Positions 1 to 9,386 of a stretch of 64,000 nucleotides of DNA are shown here, in pieces. The translations under genes were made by a program, and so were the position numbers. The notes under the pieces are model-generated. The model was not told where the DNA came from, did not search any database, and saw only the letters and a list, made by a program, of their open reading frames with translations. Source of the stretch: Streptomyces diacarni (GTDB lineage Bacteria > Actinomycetota > Actinomycetes > Streptomycetales > Streptomycetaceae); contig NZ_QOIN01000068.1 in the NCBI RefSeq assembly GCF_003323715.1, positions 1-64,000 of the forward strand, written 5' to 3'. Every line of letters begins with the position of its first letter. The stretch's first letter is position 1.

Positions 1-122
1 GGTCGGGGTATCAACATATCTGGCGTTGACTTTTGGCACGCTGTTGAGTTCTCAAGGAACGGACGCTTCCTTCAAAACCGTCTCACGGGTTTCTCCGGAC
101 GTTTGCCCTTTCGGTGTCTCCG
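1..122 (-). other. Leader region of a 16S rRNA operon (operon body lies left of the window)
   Basis: Read on the minus strand, positions 14-70 give a run containing GTTCCTTGAGAACTCAACAG, then GCGTGCCAAAA, then CGCCAGATATGTTGATACCC. I recognise this as the conserved leader that precedes 16S rRNA in Streptomyces rRNA operons. The 16S gene should therefore start a few hundred bases left of position 1 and run leftwards. This rests on recall of the conserved leader; the rRNA gene itself is not in the window. Confidence 0.8.
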
Positions 123-286
123 ACTCTATCAGATGGATTCTGACCGGGGTTTCGGAGTGCTTCTCCCACAAGAATTCCGGGACCGGATTTCTCGGTTCGA
201 GGCGAGGAAGAATCTAACTGTTGCTGCCGAGTCTGTCCAACTCTGGGCAACCGTTCGAATCTAGTGCCCACAGTGGGCCGCTGCAA
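123..286 (-). promoter_or_regulatory. Tandem rRNA operon promoters
   Basis: Minus-strand promoter elements are visible in series. The most upstream has -35 TTGCAG (281-286) and -10 TAGATT (258-263) with a 17-bp spacer. The second has -35 TTGGAC (235-240) and -10 TAGATT (211-216) with an 18-bp spacer. A further -10-like TAGAGT (123-128) lies in the CTGATAGAGTCGG motif typical of streptomycete rrn promoters but has no good -35. They match housekeeping sigma (HrdB) promoters and drive the leader towards position 1. Confidence 0.75.
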
Positions 287-339
287 CGGCTTTTCCGGGG
301 CGGACAGGACAGTAGCAGGTCCCCGGTGTCCCACGCACA

Positions 340-1347
340 TCACGCGGCAGTCGGCAGCTCCGCCGGGCGGTCCGATGCCGCGATGTCGCCCGTCTCGCCG
401 CTCCTCGCCGCTCGACGGCCCACCACGTACACGTAGCCGAGGAAGGCGAGTTCGGCGAGCACGCCGATCAGGACGCGCGCCCACGTGGGAAGCCCCGACG
501 GAGTGACGAAGGCTTCGATCAGCCCCGAGACGAGGAGTACGGCGGCGAGGCCGATAGCCATGCCGAGGGCCGAACGGCCCTCCTGCGCCAGTGCGGTCCC
601 GCGGCTTCGTGGACCCGGATCGATCACCGTCCATCCGAGACGGAGCCCCGTGCCTGCGGCCACGAAGACCGCCGTCAGCTCCAGCAGGCCATGCGGGAGG
701 AGAAGTCCGAGGAACGTGTCGAGACGGTCGGCGGAACCCATGAGACCCAGTCCGACGCCGAGGTTGACGACGTTCTGGAAGAGGACCCAGAGCACCGGCA
801 GCCCGAGGAGCGCGCCGAAGACGAGACAGATGGCGGCGGCCTGGGCGTTGTTCGTCCAGACCTGCGCGGCGAAGGATGTCGCCGGGTGGCTAGAGTAGTA
901 CGTCTCGTACTGGCCACCCGGACGCGTCATCTCGCGCAGCTGGTCCGGGGCGCCGATGGTGGCGCGCACTTCCGGGTGGGTGCCGATCCACCAGGCGATG
1001 AGGGCGGCGAGAACGGTGGACAGCAGGGCGGTCGGCACCCACCAGTTGCGGGACCTGTAGACCGCTGCGGGAAAACCCGCGGCGAAGAAGTGTGCGGCGT
1101 CGCGCCAGCCGGCCGTGCGTGCTCCTGTGACCGCGCTCCTGGCTCGGGCCACGAGCTGGGTGAGCCGGTCGGTGACGGCGGGGTCCGGCGCACTCGACCG
1201 GATCTGCGAGAGGTGCGTGGCGGCACGCTGGTAGAGCGTGACGAGTTCATCCGTCTCCGGGCCGGTCAGGCGGCGGTGACGGCGCAGCAGCTCGTCCAGG
1301 CGTTCCCAGTCGGCATGGTGGGCCGAGACGAACACATCCAGGTCCAT
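340..1347 (-). CDS. Stage II sporulation protein M (SpoIIM) domain membrane protein
   Basis: Integral membrane protein of 335 residues from the start chosen here, beginning MDLDVFVSAHHADW, where homologues usually begin; the frame stays open to 1410. A soluble N-terminal stretch of about 100 residues rich in Arg, Leu and Glu is followed by several hydrophobic segments and a conserved block around NNAQAAAICLVFGALLGLP. That layout is typical of SpoIIM/DUF95 proteins. In Bacillus SpoIIM helps peptidoglycan remodelling during engulfment; the actinobacterial role is not defined. It is divergent from an RDD protein at 1443, a pairing common in actinobacteria. No clear Shine-Dalgarno precedes the chosen ATG. 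Confidence 0.85.
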   Translation of the reverse strand: MDLDVFVSAHHADWERLDELLRRHRRLTGPETDELVTLYQRAATHLSQIRSSAPDPAVTDRLTQLVARARSAVTGARTAGWRDAAHFFAAGFPAAVYRSRNWWVPTALLSTVLAALIAWWIGTHPEVRATIGAPDQLREMTRPGGQYETYYSSHPATSFAAQVWTNNAQAAAICLVFGALLGLPVLWVLFQNVVNLGVGLGLMGSADRLDTFLGLLLPHGLLELTAVFVAAGTGLRLGWTVIDPGPRSRGTALAQEGRSALGMAIGLAAVLLVSGLIEAFVTPSGLPTWARVLIGVLAELAFLGYVYVVGRRAARSGETGDIAASDRPAELPTAA

Positions 1348-1442
1348 GAGGAGAGCTTGGCAGAACGCCAGGTGGATCGTCGTACTGGGAGACTGGGCGG
1401 CACGGGTCACACGCGGCGCGGAGGGAGCGAGGGTGGTGCGCG

Positions 1443-2447
1443 GTGAGTGAGTTGATCACGGGGGACGCGGTCGTGCTGGGGTTGCGCTCTGCCCGGCTGC
1501 CGAGCAGAGCACTGGCCGTCTGTCTGGACCTGCTGCTGGCATGGGTCATCTATCTGGCGCTGACGCTGGCTTTGTCCGTGGCCACGGCGTCACTCGACGC
1601 GGCGGCTTTCGCGGCCGTACAGGTGGCGCTTTTTCTGCTGATCCTGGTCGGGGTGCCGATCGCCGTCGAGACGCTGACGCATGGCCGGTCCGTGGGGAAG
1701 CTCGCCGCCGGCCTCCGGGTCGTACGGGAAGACGGTGGGCCGATCCGCTTCCGGCACGCGCTGGTGCGTGGGGCGATCGGTGTGGTGGAGATCCAGTTGC
1801 TGTTCGGTCTCGTCGCCTGTACGGCCTCCCTTGTGTCCGTACGGGGACGGCGTCTCGGCGACGTCTTCGGGGGAACGCTGGTGGTGCGCGAACGGGTGCC
1901 TGTACCAAAGGGTGTGTCCGTGCCGCCTCCACCGGCGTGGCTCGCCGGGGAGTTCGCTGCGCTCGACCTGTCGCGGGTACCGGATCCGCTGTGGCTCTCT
2001 GTACGGCAGTACCTGATGCGGGCCGCCCAGCTGGATCCCGCCGTGAGCCGTTCGCTGTCCGAGCGGCTGGCGGACGACGTCACTGCTTGGACCGGTGCGC
2101 CGGCTCCGCAGGGGATGTCGGCCGCTGTCTATCTGGCCGGCGTGGTGGCCGAGCGCCGTCGACGAGAGGAAGAACGGTCCTTCCCCCCGCCGTCCGGCAC
2201 GCGTGCGGCCGCTGGGGGTGCGGCGGCCTCGCGGCTCCCCGCTTCCTCGGACGGCCCGGTCGCTCCGCGGTCTTCTCAGGTGGACAGCCCCGGCCACGTG
2301 CACGCCTCGAACCCTGTGGACGGTTCGGACAGTGCGTCGCGCGCGGACGGCTCGGACCACCGACGCGGCAGCACGGATGCGCCCTCGACCGACCACGGTG
2401 AAGGGCCGACGACGCGTCGGGGCACCGGGTTCGTCCCGCCCACGTAG
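1443..2447 (+). CDS. RDD family membrane protein
   Basis: 334-residue protein with a GTG start preceded by a GGAGGGAG-like site about 15 bases upstream. The N-terminal 150 residues form the RDD domain: an RSARLPSRALAVCLDLLL opening with Arg and Asp in the first membrane helix, then two further hydrophobic stretches and the motif GRSVGKLAAGLRVV. The remainder is cytosolic, ending in a low-complexity Ser/Asp/Pro/Arg tail from about residue 245. RDD proteins are membrane proteins of uncertain, sometimes ion-exchange, function. Divergent from the SpoIIM-type gene, with shared control sequence in the 95-bp gap. Confidence 0.88.
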   Translation: MSELITGDAVVLGLRSARLPSRALAVCLDLLLAWVIYLALTLALSVATASLDAAAFAAVQVALFLLILVGVPIAVETLTHGRSVGKLAAGLRVVREDGGPIRFRHALVRGAIGVVEIQLLFGLVACTASLVSVRGRRLGDVFGGTLVVRERVPVPKGVSVPPPPAWLAGEFAALDLSRVPDPLWLSVRQYLMRAAQLDPAVSRSLSERLADDVTAWTGAPAPQGMSAAVYLAGVVAERRRREEERSFPPPSGTRAAAGGAAASRLPASSDGPVAPRSSQVDSPGHVHASNPVDGSDSASRADGSDHRRGSTDAPSTDHGEGPTTRRGTGFVPPT

Positions 2448-2645
2448 CCGGGACCCCGGCGAGAGGCGCCTGCCACCTCAGCCGGAGCCCGCGGTGCACG
2501 TCCGCGGACGCGTCCGCGCCTTCGATCCCTTCAACTTCGTGCTCGCGGTTCACCGGTTCGCGGTGCCGCGAGGATCTTCCGCTGAGGCGGCCCCGCGCCT
2601 GGGGCGGCCCCACACGCGTCCGCCACGGTGTCACCGCCACGTGCC

Positions 2646-2693
2646 GTCCACGGCGATGGCACCGCATACGTCCACGGCGATGGCACCGCGTAC
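2646..2693. repeat. 24-bp direct repeat, two copies
   Basis: The 20-mer gtccacggcgatggcaccgc occurs at 2646 and again at 2670, each followed by a TAC-containing 4-mer. It lies directly beyond the stop codon of the gene at 2696-3322, in a 248-bp spacer in which I see no gene. Confidence 0.8.
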
Positions 2694-2695
2694 GT

Positions 2696-3322
2696 CTAAG
2701 ACGGTGGCGCCGGGAAGGTGGACGGCGGCGATTCGAGGTCCTCCAGCTCGATGCCGGGCGCCGCGAGCACCACGTCACCGGCGAGGTGCACGGCGTGCTG
2801 CTCCCCTGTCTCCAGGTCGTTGACCTGGTAGTTCTCCACGATGAGGGGGGCGTTGTCAGTGGCGTGTGCTTCGCTGTTCTCCAGTGCCCAGGACTGGTCG
2901 AGAGTGCGAGGTGCGAGGACGGGGGGTGTGAACGCGACGAGACGTACGCGGGTGGCCCGGTCGCCGGGGGCCGGCCGCAGCAGTCGGGACGTCGCGATGA
3001 GGAATGCGGGGGAAGCCCCGGTGAAGGAGTGCGCGGCGGCGTTGCCCTCTTGGGCTCGCTCACCGGCCGGGTCGGAGCGCACCCAGGTGACGCCGTCCAG
3101 TGCCGCTCCGCGGACCTGCCAGCCGGCCGCGTGCAGTTCGAGGCGGAGGGGACGGCCGAGTTCGTCGAGGGTGAGGTCGACAGAGCCCGCGTGCTCGCCG
3201 GTGGGGCTGGTGCGTTGCGAGACGTAGCGCCAGCCGGAGGGGCCGGTGGCGCAGTGGAAGTGTTCTTCGCCGAGAAAGGAGTGGTCGTGCGGATCGTGGA
3301 GCGAATAGCAGCCGCGGGGCAT
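2696..3322 (-). CDS. Conserved hypothetical protein
   Basis: 208-residue protein from the start MPRGCYSLHDPHDH; the frame is open further upstream to 3580 but that extension is low-complexity and is crossed by the hairpins that terminate ahcY. The sequence is soluble with no signal peptide or membrane helix. It alternates short beta-like stretches (SVDLTLDELGRPLRLELH, LLRPAPGDRATRVRLVAF) with a conserved-looking WQVRGAALDGVTWVR segment. I do not recognise a family and assign no function. It lies downstream of ahcY in the same direction but is separated from it by two strong hairpins, so it is probably transcribed independently. Confidence 0.7.
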   Translation of the reverse strand: MPRGCYSLHDPHDHSFLGEEHFHCATGPSGWRYVSQRTSPTGEHAGSVDLTLDELGRPLRLELHAAGWQVRGAALDGVTWVRSDPAGERAQEGNAAAHSFTGASPAFLIATSRLLRPAPGDRATRVRLVAFTPPVLAPRTLDQSWALENSEAHATDNAPLIVENYQVNDLETGEQHAVHLAGDVVLAAPGIELEDLESPPSTFPAPPS

Positions 3323-3520
3323 GGGCGGTTTCCAGGGTCGGTGCGGTGACGGGGCGGTTCTTCGCCCGGTGACGTGGAGGAGGGCCGACACCCGGGTGCC
3401 TCCTCGCTCGCCCAGGGTAGGCGGCTTCGCCTCGGCCTTTCCCGCGGCCACCCCTGACACCTCTCCGACTCCGGAGCACTCAGGGGCGCCCTTCCCGAAC
3501 ACGGGCCTGGAAACCCGCTG

Positions 3521-3550
3521 CGCCCCGCCGCACCGAGGTGCGGCGGGGCG
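3521..3550. terminator. Hairpin between ahcY and the downstream gene
   Basis: Perfect 13-bp stem cgccccgccgcac (3521-3533) and its complement (3538-3550) around the loop cgag. It is the second of two stem-loops downstream of ahcY. Confidence 0.75.
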
Positions 3551-3562
3551 CCGGATGCCGGC

Positions 3563-3596
3563 ACCGGCCTGGCCCGGCACACCGTGCCAGGCCGGT
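3563..3596. terminator. Hairpin directly after the ahcY stop
   Basis: Perfect 11-bp stem accggcctggc (3563-3573) pairing with gccaggccggt (3586-3596), 12-base loop, starting 9 bp beyond the ahcY stop codon. With the 3521-3550 hairpin it forms a tandem terminator. Confidence 0.75.
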
Positions 3597-3604
3597 GGGT
3601 CGGG

Positions 3605-5065
<1,461 letters not shown>

Positions 5066-5198
5066 GTGCGAGCTGCTCCTCGATGTCGAGATATGGGGCT
5101 GACTGGTCCGTGCTGCGGCGCGGGACGGCGGTGGCGCCGACGGCGCGGTGCGCGCTGTCGTCACCGGACACACTCGTCCCCTGCTCGCAGCTCAGTCC

Positions 5199-5246
5199 GT
5201 CGGAGGCCCTCTCTCCCTCGGTGGCCCGCGTGCGGGCTCTCCCGAC
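5199..5246 (-). promoter_or_regulatory. Possible structured 5' leader of ahcY
   Basis: On the minus strand the ahcY leader can fold as a junction. An outer stem pairs GTCGG (5242-5246) with CCGAC (5199-5203). Inside are hairpin GCCCGCACGCGGGC (5224-5237) and hairpin GAGG...CCTC (5203-5219), sharing one base with the outer stem. I could not match it to a SAM, SAH, glycine or cobalamin riboswitch consensus. High GC makes chance pairing likely, so this is only a candidate. Confidence 0.3.
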
Positions 5247-5280
5247 CGCCATCAGCAGCGACGTCTGACCCTACGAATTT

Positions 5281-5804
5281 ACACCGCCTGTCCAGGGGAC
5301 CGGATCGGCGCCGTCGACAGCAAGTACGGCTCGGGGTCGGTTTTCGGCCGCTTGCGTTCTTGTCGGTCCGGCTGGTTCTGTGCACTCTGCGACCTGTGCG
5401 ACCGCGGGTGCGACCGCGTCGGCCGTCGAGCACCGTCCGGGCGCTGTTCGGGCGCTGTTCGAGCATCATTCGGGCGCCGGCAACGTGAGAGCGTCTGCGC
5501 TACGGCACGTCCGGCGTACGCGCGTACGCGTCCGCGGCTCGTCCGGACCGCCGCGCGCGCGACCGCGGCGCGGCTGTCGGCCCGTGGCCCCGGGGCGCCT
5601 CGTGGTCCTGCGTGACGCCTCGTGAGTGCGGCGGGACGCGGCCGGGCGTGGGGCTCGGCTCGGGGCAGAGCGTGCGACCGGGCTGCGGAGATGAGCGGCT
5701 GGGCCGAGGCCGCGCGAGCTGGGAGCGTTCCGGTCGCGGCCGTAACTGCGACTGCTACGGCGTAAGAACCACCCTCCACATACCGGCTGATCTAGGAGTT
5801 CCAC
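5281..5804. other. Divergent spacer between ahcY and the PTS gene
   Basis: About 520 bp with no convincing gene; open frames here are Arg/Ala/Pro-rich shadows. It must hold the promoters of the PTS gene (rightwards) and probably of ahcY (leftwards). A short direct repeat gcgctgttcg occurs at about 5440 and 5452. The AGGAG Shine-Dalgarno of the PTS gene is at 5794-5798. Confidence 0.5.
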
Positions 5805-8186
5805 GTGACCAGTCCTGTCGATCCACGCGACGGAGCGTCGCCGCCGTCCGAGCCGGGGCGGAAACTGCTGGCCGTGACCGCGTGTCCCACCGGTATCGCG
5901 CACACGTACATGGCGGCGGAAAAACTGACCAAAGCGGCCGAAGCCCGTGGGATCACCATGAAGGTGGAGACACAGGGCTCCATCGGGGCTGAGAACGTAC
6001 TGTCCGACAACGATGTCAACTCCGCCGACGGCATCATCGTCGCCGCCGACAAGGACGTGGACCTCAGTCGGTTCGCCGGCAAGCGGGTGCTGCTCGCCGG
6101 GGTGGCGGACGGCGTCAGCGACCCGGACGGCCTCATCGACCGCGTACGCCACGCCCCTGTGCACCAAGAAGGGATACCCGTCGCCGCCACCGCCGGGGAG
6201 GGCGGCGCCCAAGAGGGCGAGGGCGGCGGCCCAGCCGGCCGCGACGGCAGCGGGCACGGGCGCGGTGGCACGGGTTCGGGTCCGGGCTCGGGTGCCGGTG
6301 GCGGTCGTGGGGGTCCCCACGGCTCCGGGTCCGCAGGGGCGGCGCCGGGGCCCGCCGGAGCGAAGAGCCGGGAGCGCAGCGTCGGCTACAAAGCGCTGAT
6401 GAACGGCGTGTCGTACATGATCCCGTTCGTCGTCGTCGGCGGGCTGCTGATCGCCGTGTCGCTCGCTCTCGGCGGCCACCCGCAGGCCGATGGCGGGCTG
6501 GTGATTCCGGACGGCAGCTTCTGGAAGCACCTCAACGACATCGGCACCATCGGGTTCACGCTGATGGTGCCGATCCTCTCCGGCTACATCGCCTACGCGA
6601 TCGCGGACCGTCCTGCGCTGGTACCCGGGATGATCGGAGGCTGGATCGCCAACACGGGTGAGCTGTACGACTCCGAGTCGGGCGCGGGCTTCATCGGAGC
6701 GATCGTGACCGGGTTCCTCGCCGGCTACCTGGTGCGCTGGATCAAACTCGTGCCGGTCTCGCGCTTCGTCCGGCCGATCATGCCGATCATCGTGATCCCG
6801 ATCGTGTCGACGTCGGCGCTCGGACTGTTCTTCATCTACGTCATCGGTAAGCCGATCTCGTGGGTCTTCGAGAACCTCACCGACTTCCTCGGCAGCATGA
6901 CCGGCACCAGCGCCGCGCTGCTGGGCGTGGTGCTCGGACTGATGATCGCGTTCGACATGGGCGGTCCCGTCAACAAGACGGCGTTCCTCTTCGGCACCGG
7001 CCTGGTCTCCAAGAGCCCCGAAGTGATGGGCATGTGTGCGGTGGCCATCCCGGTGCCGCCGCTGGGCCAGGGTCTGGCAACCCTGGTGCGGCGCAAGCTG
7101 TACTCGGATCAGGAGCGGGAGACCGGTCTGGCCGCCCTGTTCATGGGCTTCTTCGGCATCACGGAGGGAGCCATTCCGTTCGCGGCCGCGCGGCCCGCCC
7201 GGGTCATCCCGGCCAACATGCTCGGTGGCGCCGTGGCGGGCGGTGTCGCCGGTCTGGCGTCGGTCGGTGACAGCGTGCCGCACGGCGGGCCCATCGTGGC
7301 CGTGCTCGGCGCGGTCGACGGCATCACGATGTTCTTCCTGGCCATCGTCGTCGGTGCGGCCGTGACGACGGCCACGACGGTCGGTCTGGCGGCGCTCGGC
7401 GCCCGCCGCGAGGGGCGGAGCGCCGAGGTCGAGCGCTCCACCCCGGCAGAGCGCGCCGGGTCCGCCGACGGTCCGGAGCCCACCGGGGGGTCGGAGCTCA
7501 CCGATGGGTCGGAGTCCACCGACCGTACGGAGCCGGCCGAAGCGGAAGCGCCCGACGCGGACTCCCGGGAAGAGAGCGCGTCCACCGACGAGAGCGTGCC
7601 CACCGAGGAAAACGCGCCCTCCGGGGAGAGCGCGCCCGCGCCAGTAGGCAGCGTCGGGACCCAGGTCTCCGGTGCGCGGCAGCAAGGGACTTCGGGGCTG
7701 CCGGGCCCCGACGGGCGCGGTTCGCAGCCGCAGGTGCTCTCCGGTTATCTGACCGCGTCGACCGTCGCGGAGCAGTTGGCCGCCGGGGAGAAGGAGGACG
7801 GTATCCGGGAGATGGCGGCGCTGTTGGGACGCAGCGGCAAGGTCGTCGACGGTGAGGCGCTGGTGCGGGCGGTTCTCGCCCGGGAGGAGCAGGGCACGAC
7901 GGGGCTGGGTGAGGAGATCGCCATTCCGCATGCCAAGACGGAGGCGGTGTCCGCGCCGGTCGTCGGGTTCGCGCGGTCGACGGAGGGAGTCGAATGGGGC
8001 TCATTCGACGGGTCGAAGGCACGGCTCGTTTTCATGATCGCCGTGCCGGAGGAGGCGGCGGGCGACGAGCACCTGCGGATTCTCGCGTTGCTGTCCCGCG
8101 CGTTGATGGATCCGGCCTTCCGGGAGCGGTTGTCGGCGGCGCCCGACAAGGAGGCCGTGTTGCGGACACTCGCCGAGATCGGGTGA
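5805..8186 (+). CDS. PTS fructose-type permease, fused EIIB-EIIC-EIIA
   Basis: 793-residue phosphotransferase permease that imports and phosphorylates a sugar, probably fructose. GTG start with AGGAG upstream. Order of domains: EIIB at about 20-110 with phospho-site Cys27 in TACPTGIAHTYMA; a Gly/Pro/Ser linker; EIIC at about 190-540 with the membrane helices and GGPVNKTAFLFG; an acidic Ser/Thr/Glu linker; EIIA at about 645-793 with the phospho-His709 in IAIPHAKTEAVSAP. Both linkers are long and low-complexity. No fruK (1-phosphofructokinase) or fruR is next to it, unlike the usual streptomycete fru operon, so it is an orphan permease here and substrate is inferred from family only. Confidence 0.92.
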   Translation: MTSPVDPRDGASPPSEPGRKLLAVTACPTGIAHTYMAAEKLTKAAEARGITMKVETQGSIGAENVLSDNDVNSADGIIVAADKDVDLSRFAGKRVLLAGVADGVSDPDGLIDRVRHAPVHQEGIPVAATAGEGGAQEGEGGGPAGRDGSGHGRGGTGSGPGSGAGGGRGGPHGSGSAGAAPGPAGAKSRERSVGYKALMNGVSYMIPFVVVGGLLIAVSLALGGHPQADGGLVIPDGSFWKHLNDIGTIGFTLMVPILSGYIAYAIADRPALVPGMIGGWIANTGELYDSESGAGFIGAIVTGFLAGYLVRWIKLVPVSRFVRPIMPIIVIPIVSTSALGLFFIYVIGKPISWVFENLTDFLGSMTGTSAALLGVVLGLMIAFDMGGPVNKTAFLFGTGLVSKSPEVMGMCAVAIPVPPLGQGLATLVRRKLYSDQERETGLAALFMGFFGITEGAIPFAAARPARVIPANMLGGAVAGGVAGLASVGDSVPHGGPIVAVLGAVDGITMFFLAIVVGAAVTTATTVGLAALGARREGRSAEVERSTPAERAGSADGPEPTGGSELTDGSESTDRTEPAEAEAPDADSREESASTDESVPTEENAPSGESAPAPVGSVGTQVSGARQQGTSGLPGPDGRGSQPQVLSGYLTASTVAEQLAAGEKEDGIREMAALLGRSGKVVDGEALVRAVLAREEQGTTGLGEEIAIPHAKTEAVSAPVVGFARSTEGVEWGSFDGSKARLVFMIAVPEEAAGDEHLRILALLSRALMDPAFRERLSAAPDKEAVLRTLAEIG

Positions 8187-8251
8187 TCCCGGCCGAAGAG
8201 CTCATGGGCTCATGACGCCGTGAGCCCGTGAACCCCCTTGAGAGGCGACGA

Positions 8252-8279
8252 GGCCCGCTCCGCGTGTGCGGAGCGGGCC
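8252..8279 (+). terminator. Terminator of the PTS gene
   Basis: Perfect 12-bp stem ggcccgctccgc (8252-8263) with gcggagcgggcc (8268-8279), loop gtgt. It sits between the convergent PTS gene and the cation transporter gene and may serve both. Confidence 0.85.
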
Positions 8280-8320
8280 CTCGGGTCGCGTCCGGCCCTG
8301 GGCGGGCTCCTGGAGGAGTC

Positions 8321-9289
8321 TCAGGCGCCCGGGCTCCCGGCGTCGGACGGTTCGGTCGCCGTGGTCAGCTCCGTACCCGTGGCGCGGTAGATGTCCGGCT
8401 CCAGGTAGATGACACGGGCGATGGGTACGGCCTCGCGGATGCGCTGTTCGGCCGCGTCGATGGCGTGAGCGACCTCGACGGCCGTGTCGTCGTGCTGCAC
8501 GGCGACCTTGGCGGCGACCAGAAGCTCTTCGGGGCCGAGGTGCAGGGTGCGCATGTGGATGACGCGGGTGACGGTGTCTCCGTCGACGACGGCCGCGCGG
8601 ATCTTCTCGCGTTCGGCGGGGTCAGCGGACTCGCCCAGCAGCAGCGATTTGGTCTCCACGGCCAGTACCAGCGCGATGACGACGAGGAGCGCACCGATGC
8701 ACATGGTGCCGACGCCGTCCCACACGCCGTTGCCGGTCAGCAGCGCGAGGCCGACGCCGCCGAGGGCGAGGACGAGGCCGATGAGGGCGCCGAAGTCCTC
8801 CAGCAGGACGACGGGCAGTTCGGGTGCCTTGGCGCGCCGTACGAACTGGCTCCAGCTGAGCTTCCCTCGGAGCTGGTTGGACTCCTTGATGGCGGTGCGG
8901 AAGGAGAACGATTCCGCGATGATGGCGAAGAGCAGGACGCCCACCGGCCAGTACCAGTGCTCGACATCGTGTGGGTGCGCGACCTTTTCGTAGCCCTCGT
9001 AGAGCGCGAAAACGCCACCGACGGTGAACAGGACGATGGAGACCAGGAAGCCGTAGATGTACCGCTCGCGGCCGTAGCCGAAGGGGTGCTCCTCGCTGGC
9101 CTCCTTCTTGGCCTTCTTGCCGCCGAGCAGGAGGAGCGCCTGGTTGCCCGAGTCGGCGACCGAGTGGACGCCCTCCGCGAGCATCGAGGCAGAGCCGCTG
9201 AAGGCCGCCGCCACGAACTTGGCGACGGCGATGGCCAGGTTGGCGCCCAGCGCGGCGACGATCGCTTTCGTTCCGCCTGATGCACTCAC
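8321..9289 (-). CDS. Cation diffusion facilitator family transporter
   Basis: 322-residue inner-membrane divalent cation/proton exchanger (zinc, iron or similar; metal not predictable here). Start taken at GTG (SASGGTKAIVAALGAN) because a GGAAG site lies just upstream and the preceding frame is Arg-rich. It shows the CDF opening helix ANLAIAVAKFVAAAFSGSASMLAEG, the metal-site motif HSVAD, a long loop with the acidic stretch EASEEHPFGYGRERY, further helices, and a cytosolic C-terminal domain with the HMRTLHLGPEELLVAAKV fold. Probably monocistronic. Confidence 0.93.
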   Translation of the reverse strand: MSASGGTKAIVAALGANLAIAVAKFVAAAFSGSASMLAEGVHSVADSGNQALLLLGGKKAKKEASEEHPFGYGRERYIYGFLVSIVLFTVGGVFALYEGYEKVAHPHDVEHWYWPVGVLLFAIIAESFSFRTAIKESNQLRGKLSWSQFVRRAKAPELPVVLLEDFGALIGLVLALGGVGLALLTGNGVWDGVGTMCIGALLVVIALVLAVETKSLLLGESADPAEREKIRAAVVDGDTVTRVIHMRTLHLGPEELLVAAKVAVQHDDTAVEVAHAIDAAEQRIREAVPIARVIYLEPDIYRATGTELTTATEPSDAGSPGA

Positions 9290-9386
9290 GTCTTCCGGGT
9301 CCTTCCTGCTGCGGATGCGGCCGTCCGCACGGACAGCTCCTCCTGCGGTGCGGCCGCTCATGTAGGCGGCCACCGAGGCGCGTCTG

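Noticed and set aside
5199..5260. Glycine- or SAH-type riboswitch in the ahcY leader
   Set aside because: The CGGGAGAG segment recalls the glycine riboswitch, but the conserved CTCTCAGG-type closing strand and core are missing, and the SAH consensus does not fit.
5279..5779. Arg/Ala/Pro-rich 166-codon minus-strand frame between ahcY and the PTS gene
   Set aside because: No ribosome site, no family resemblance, composition typical of GC-rich noncoding shadow.
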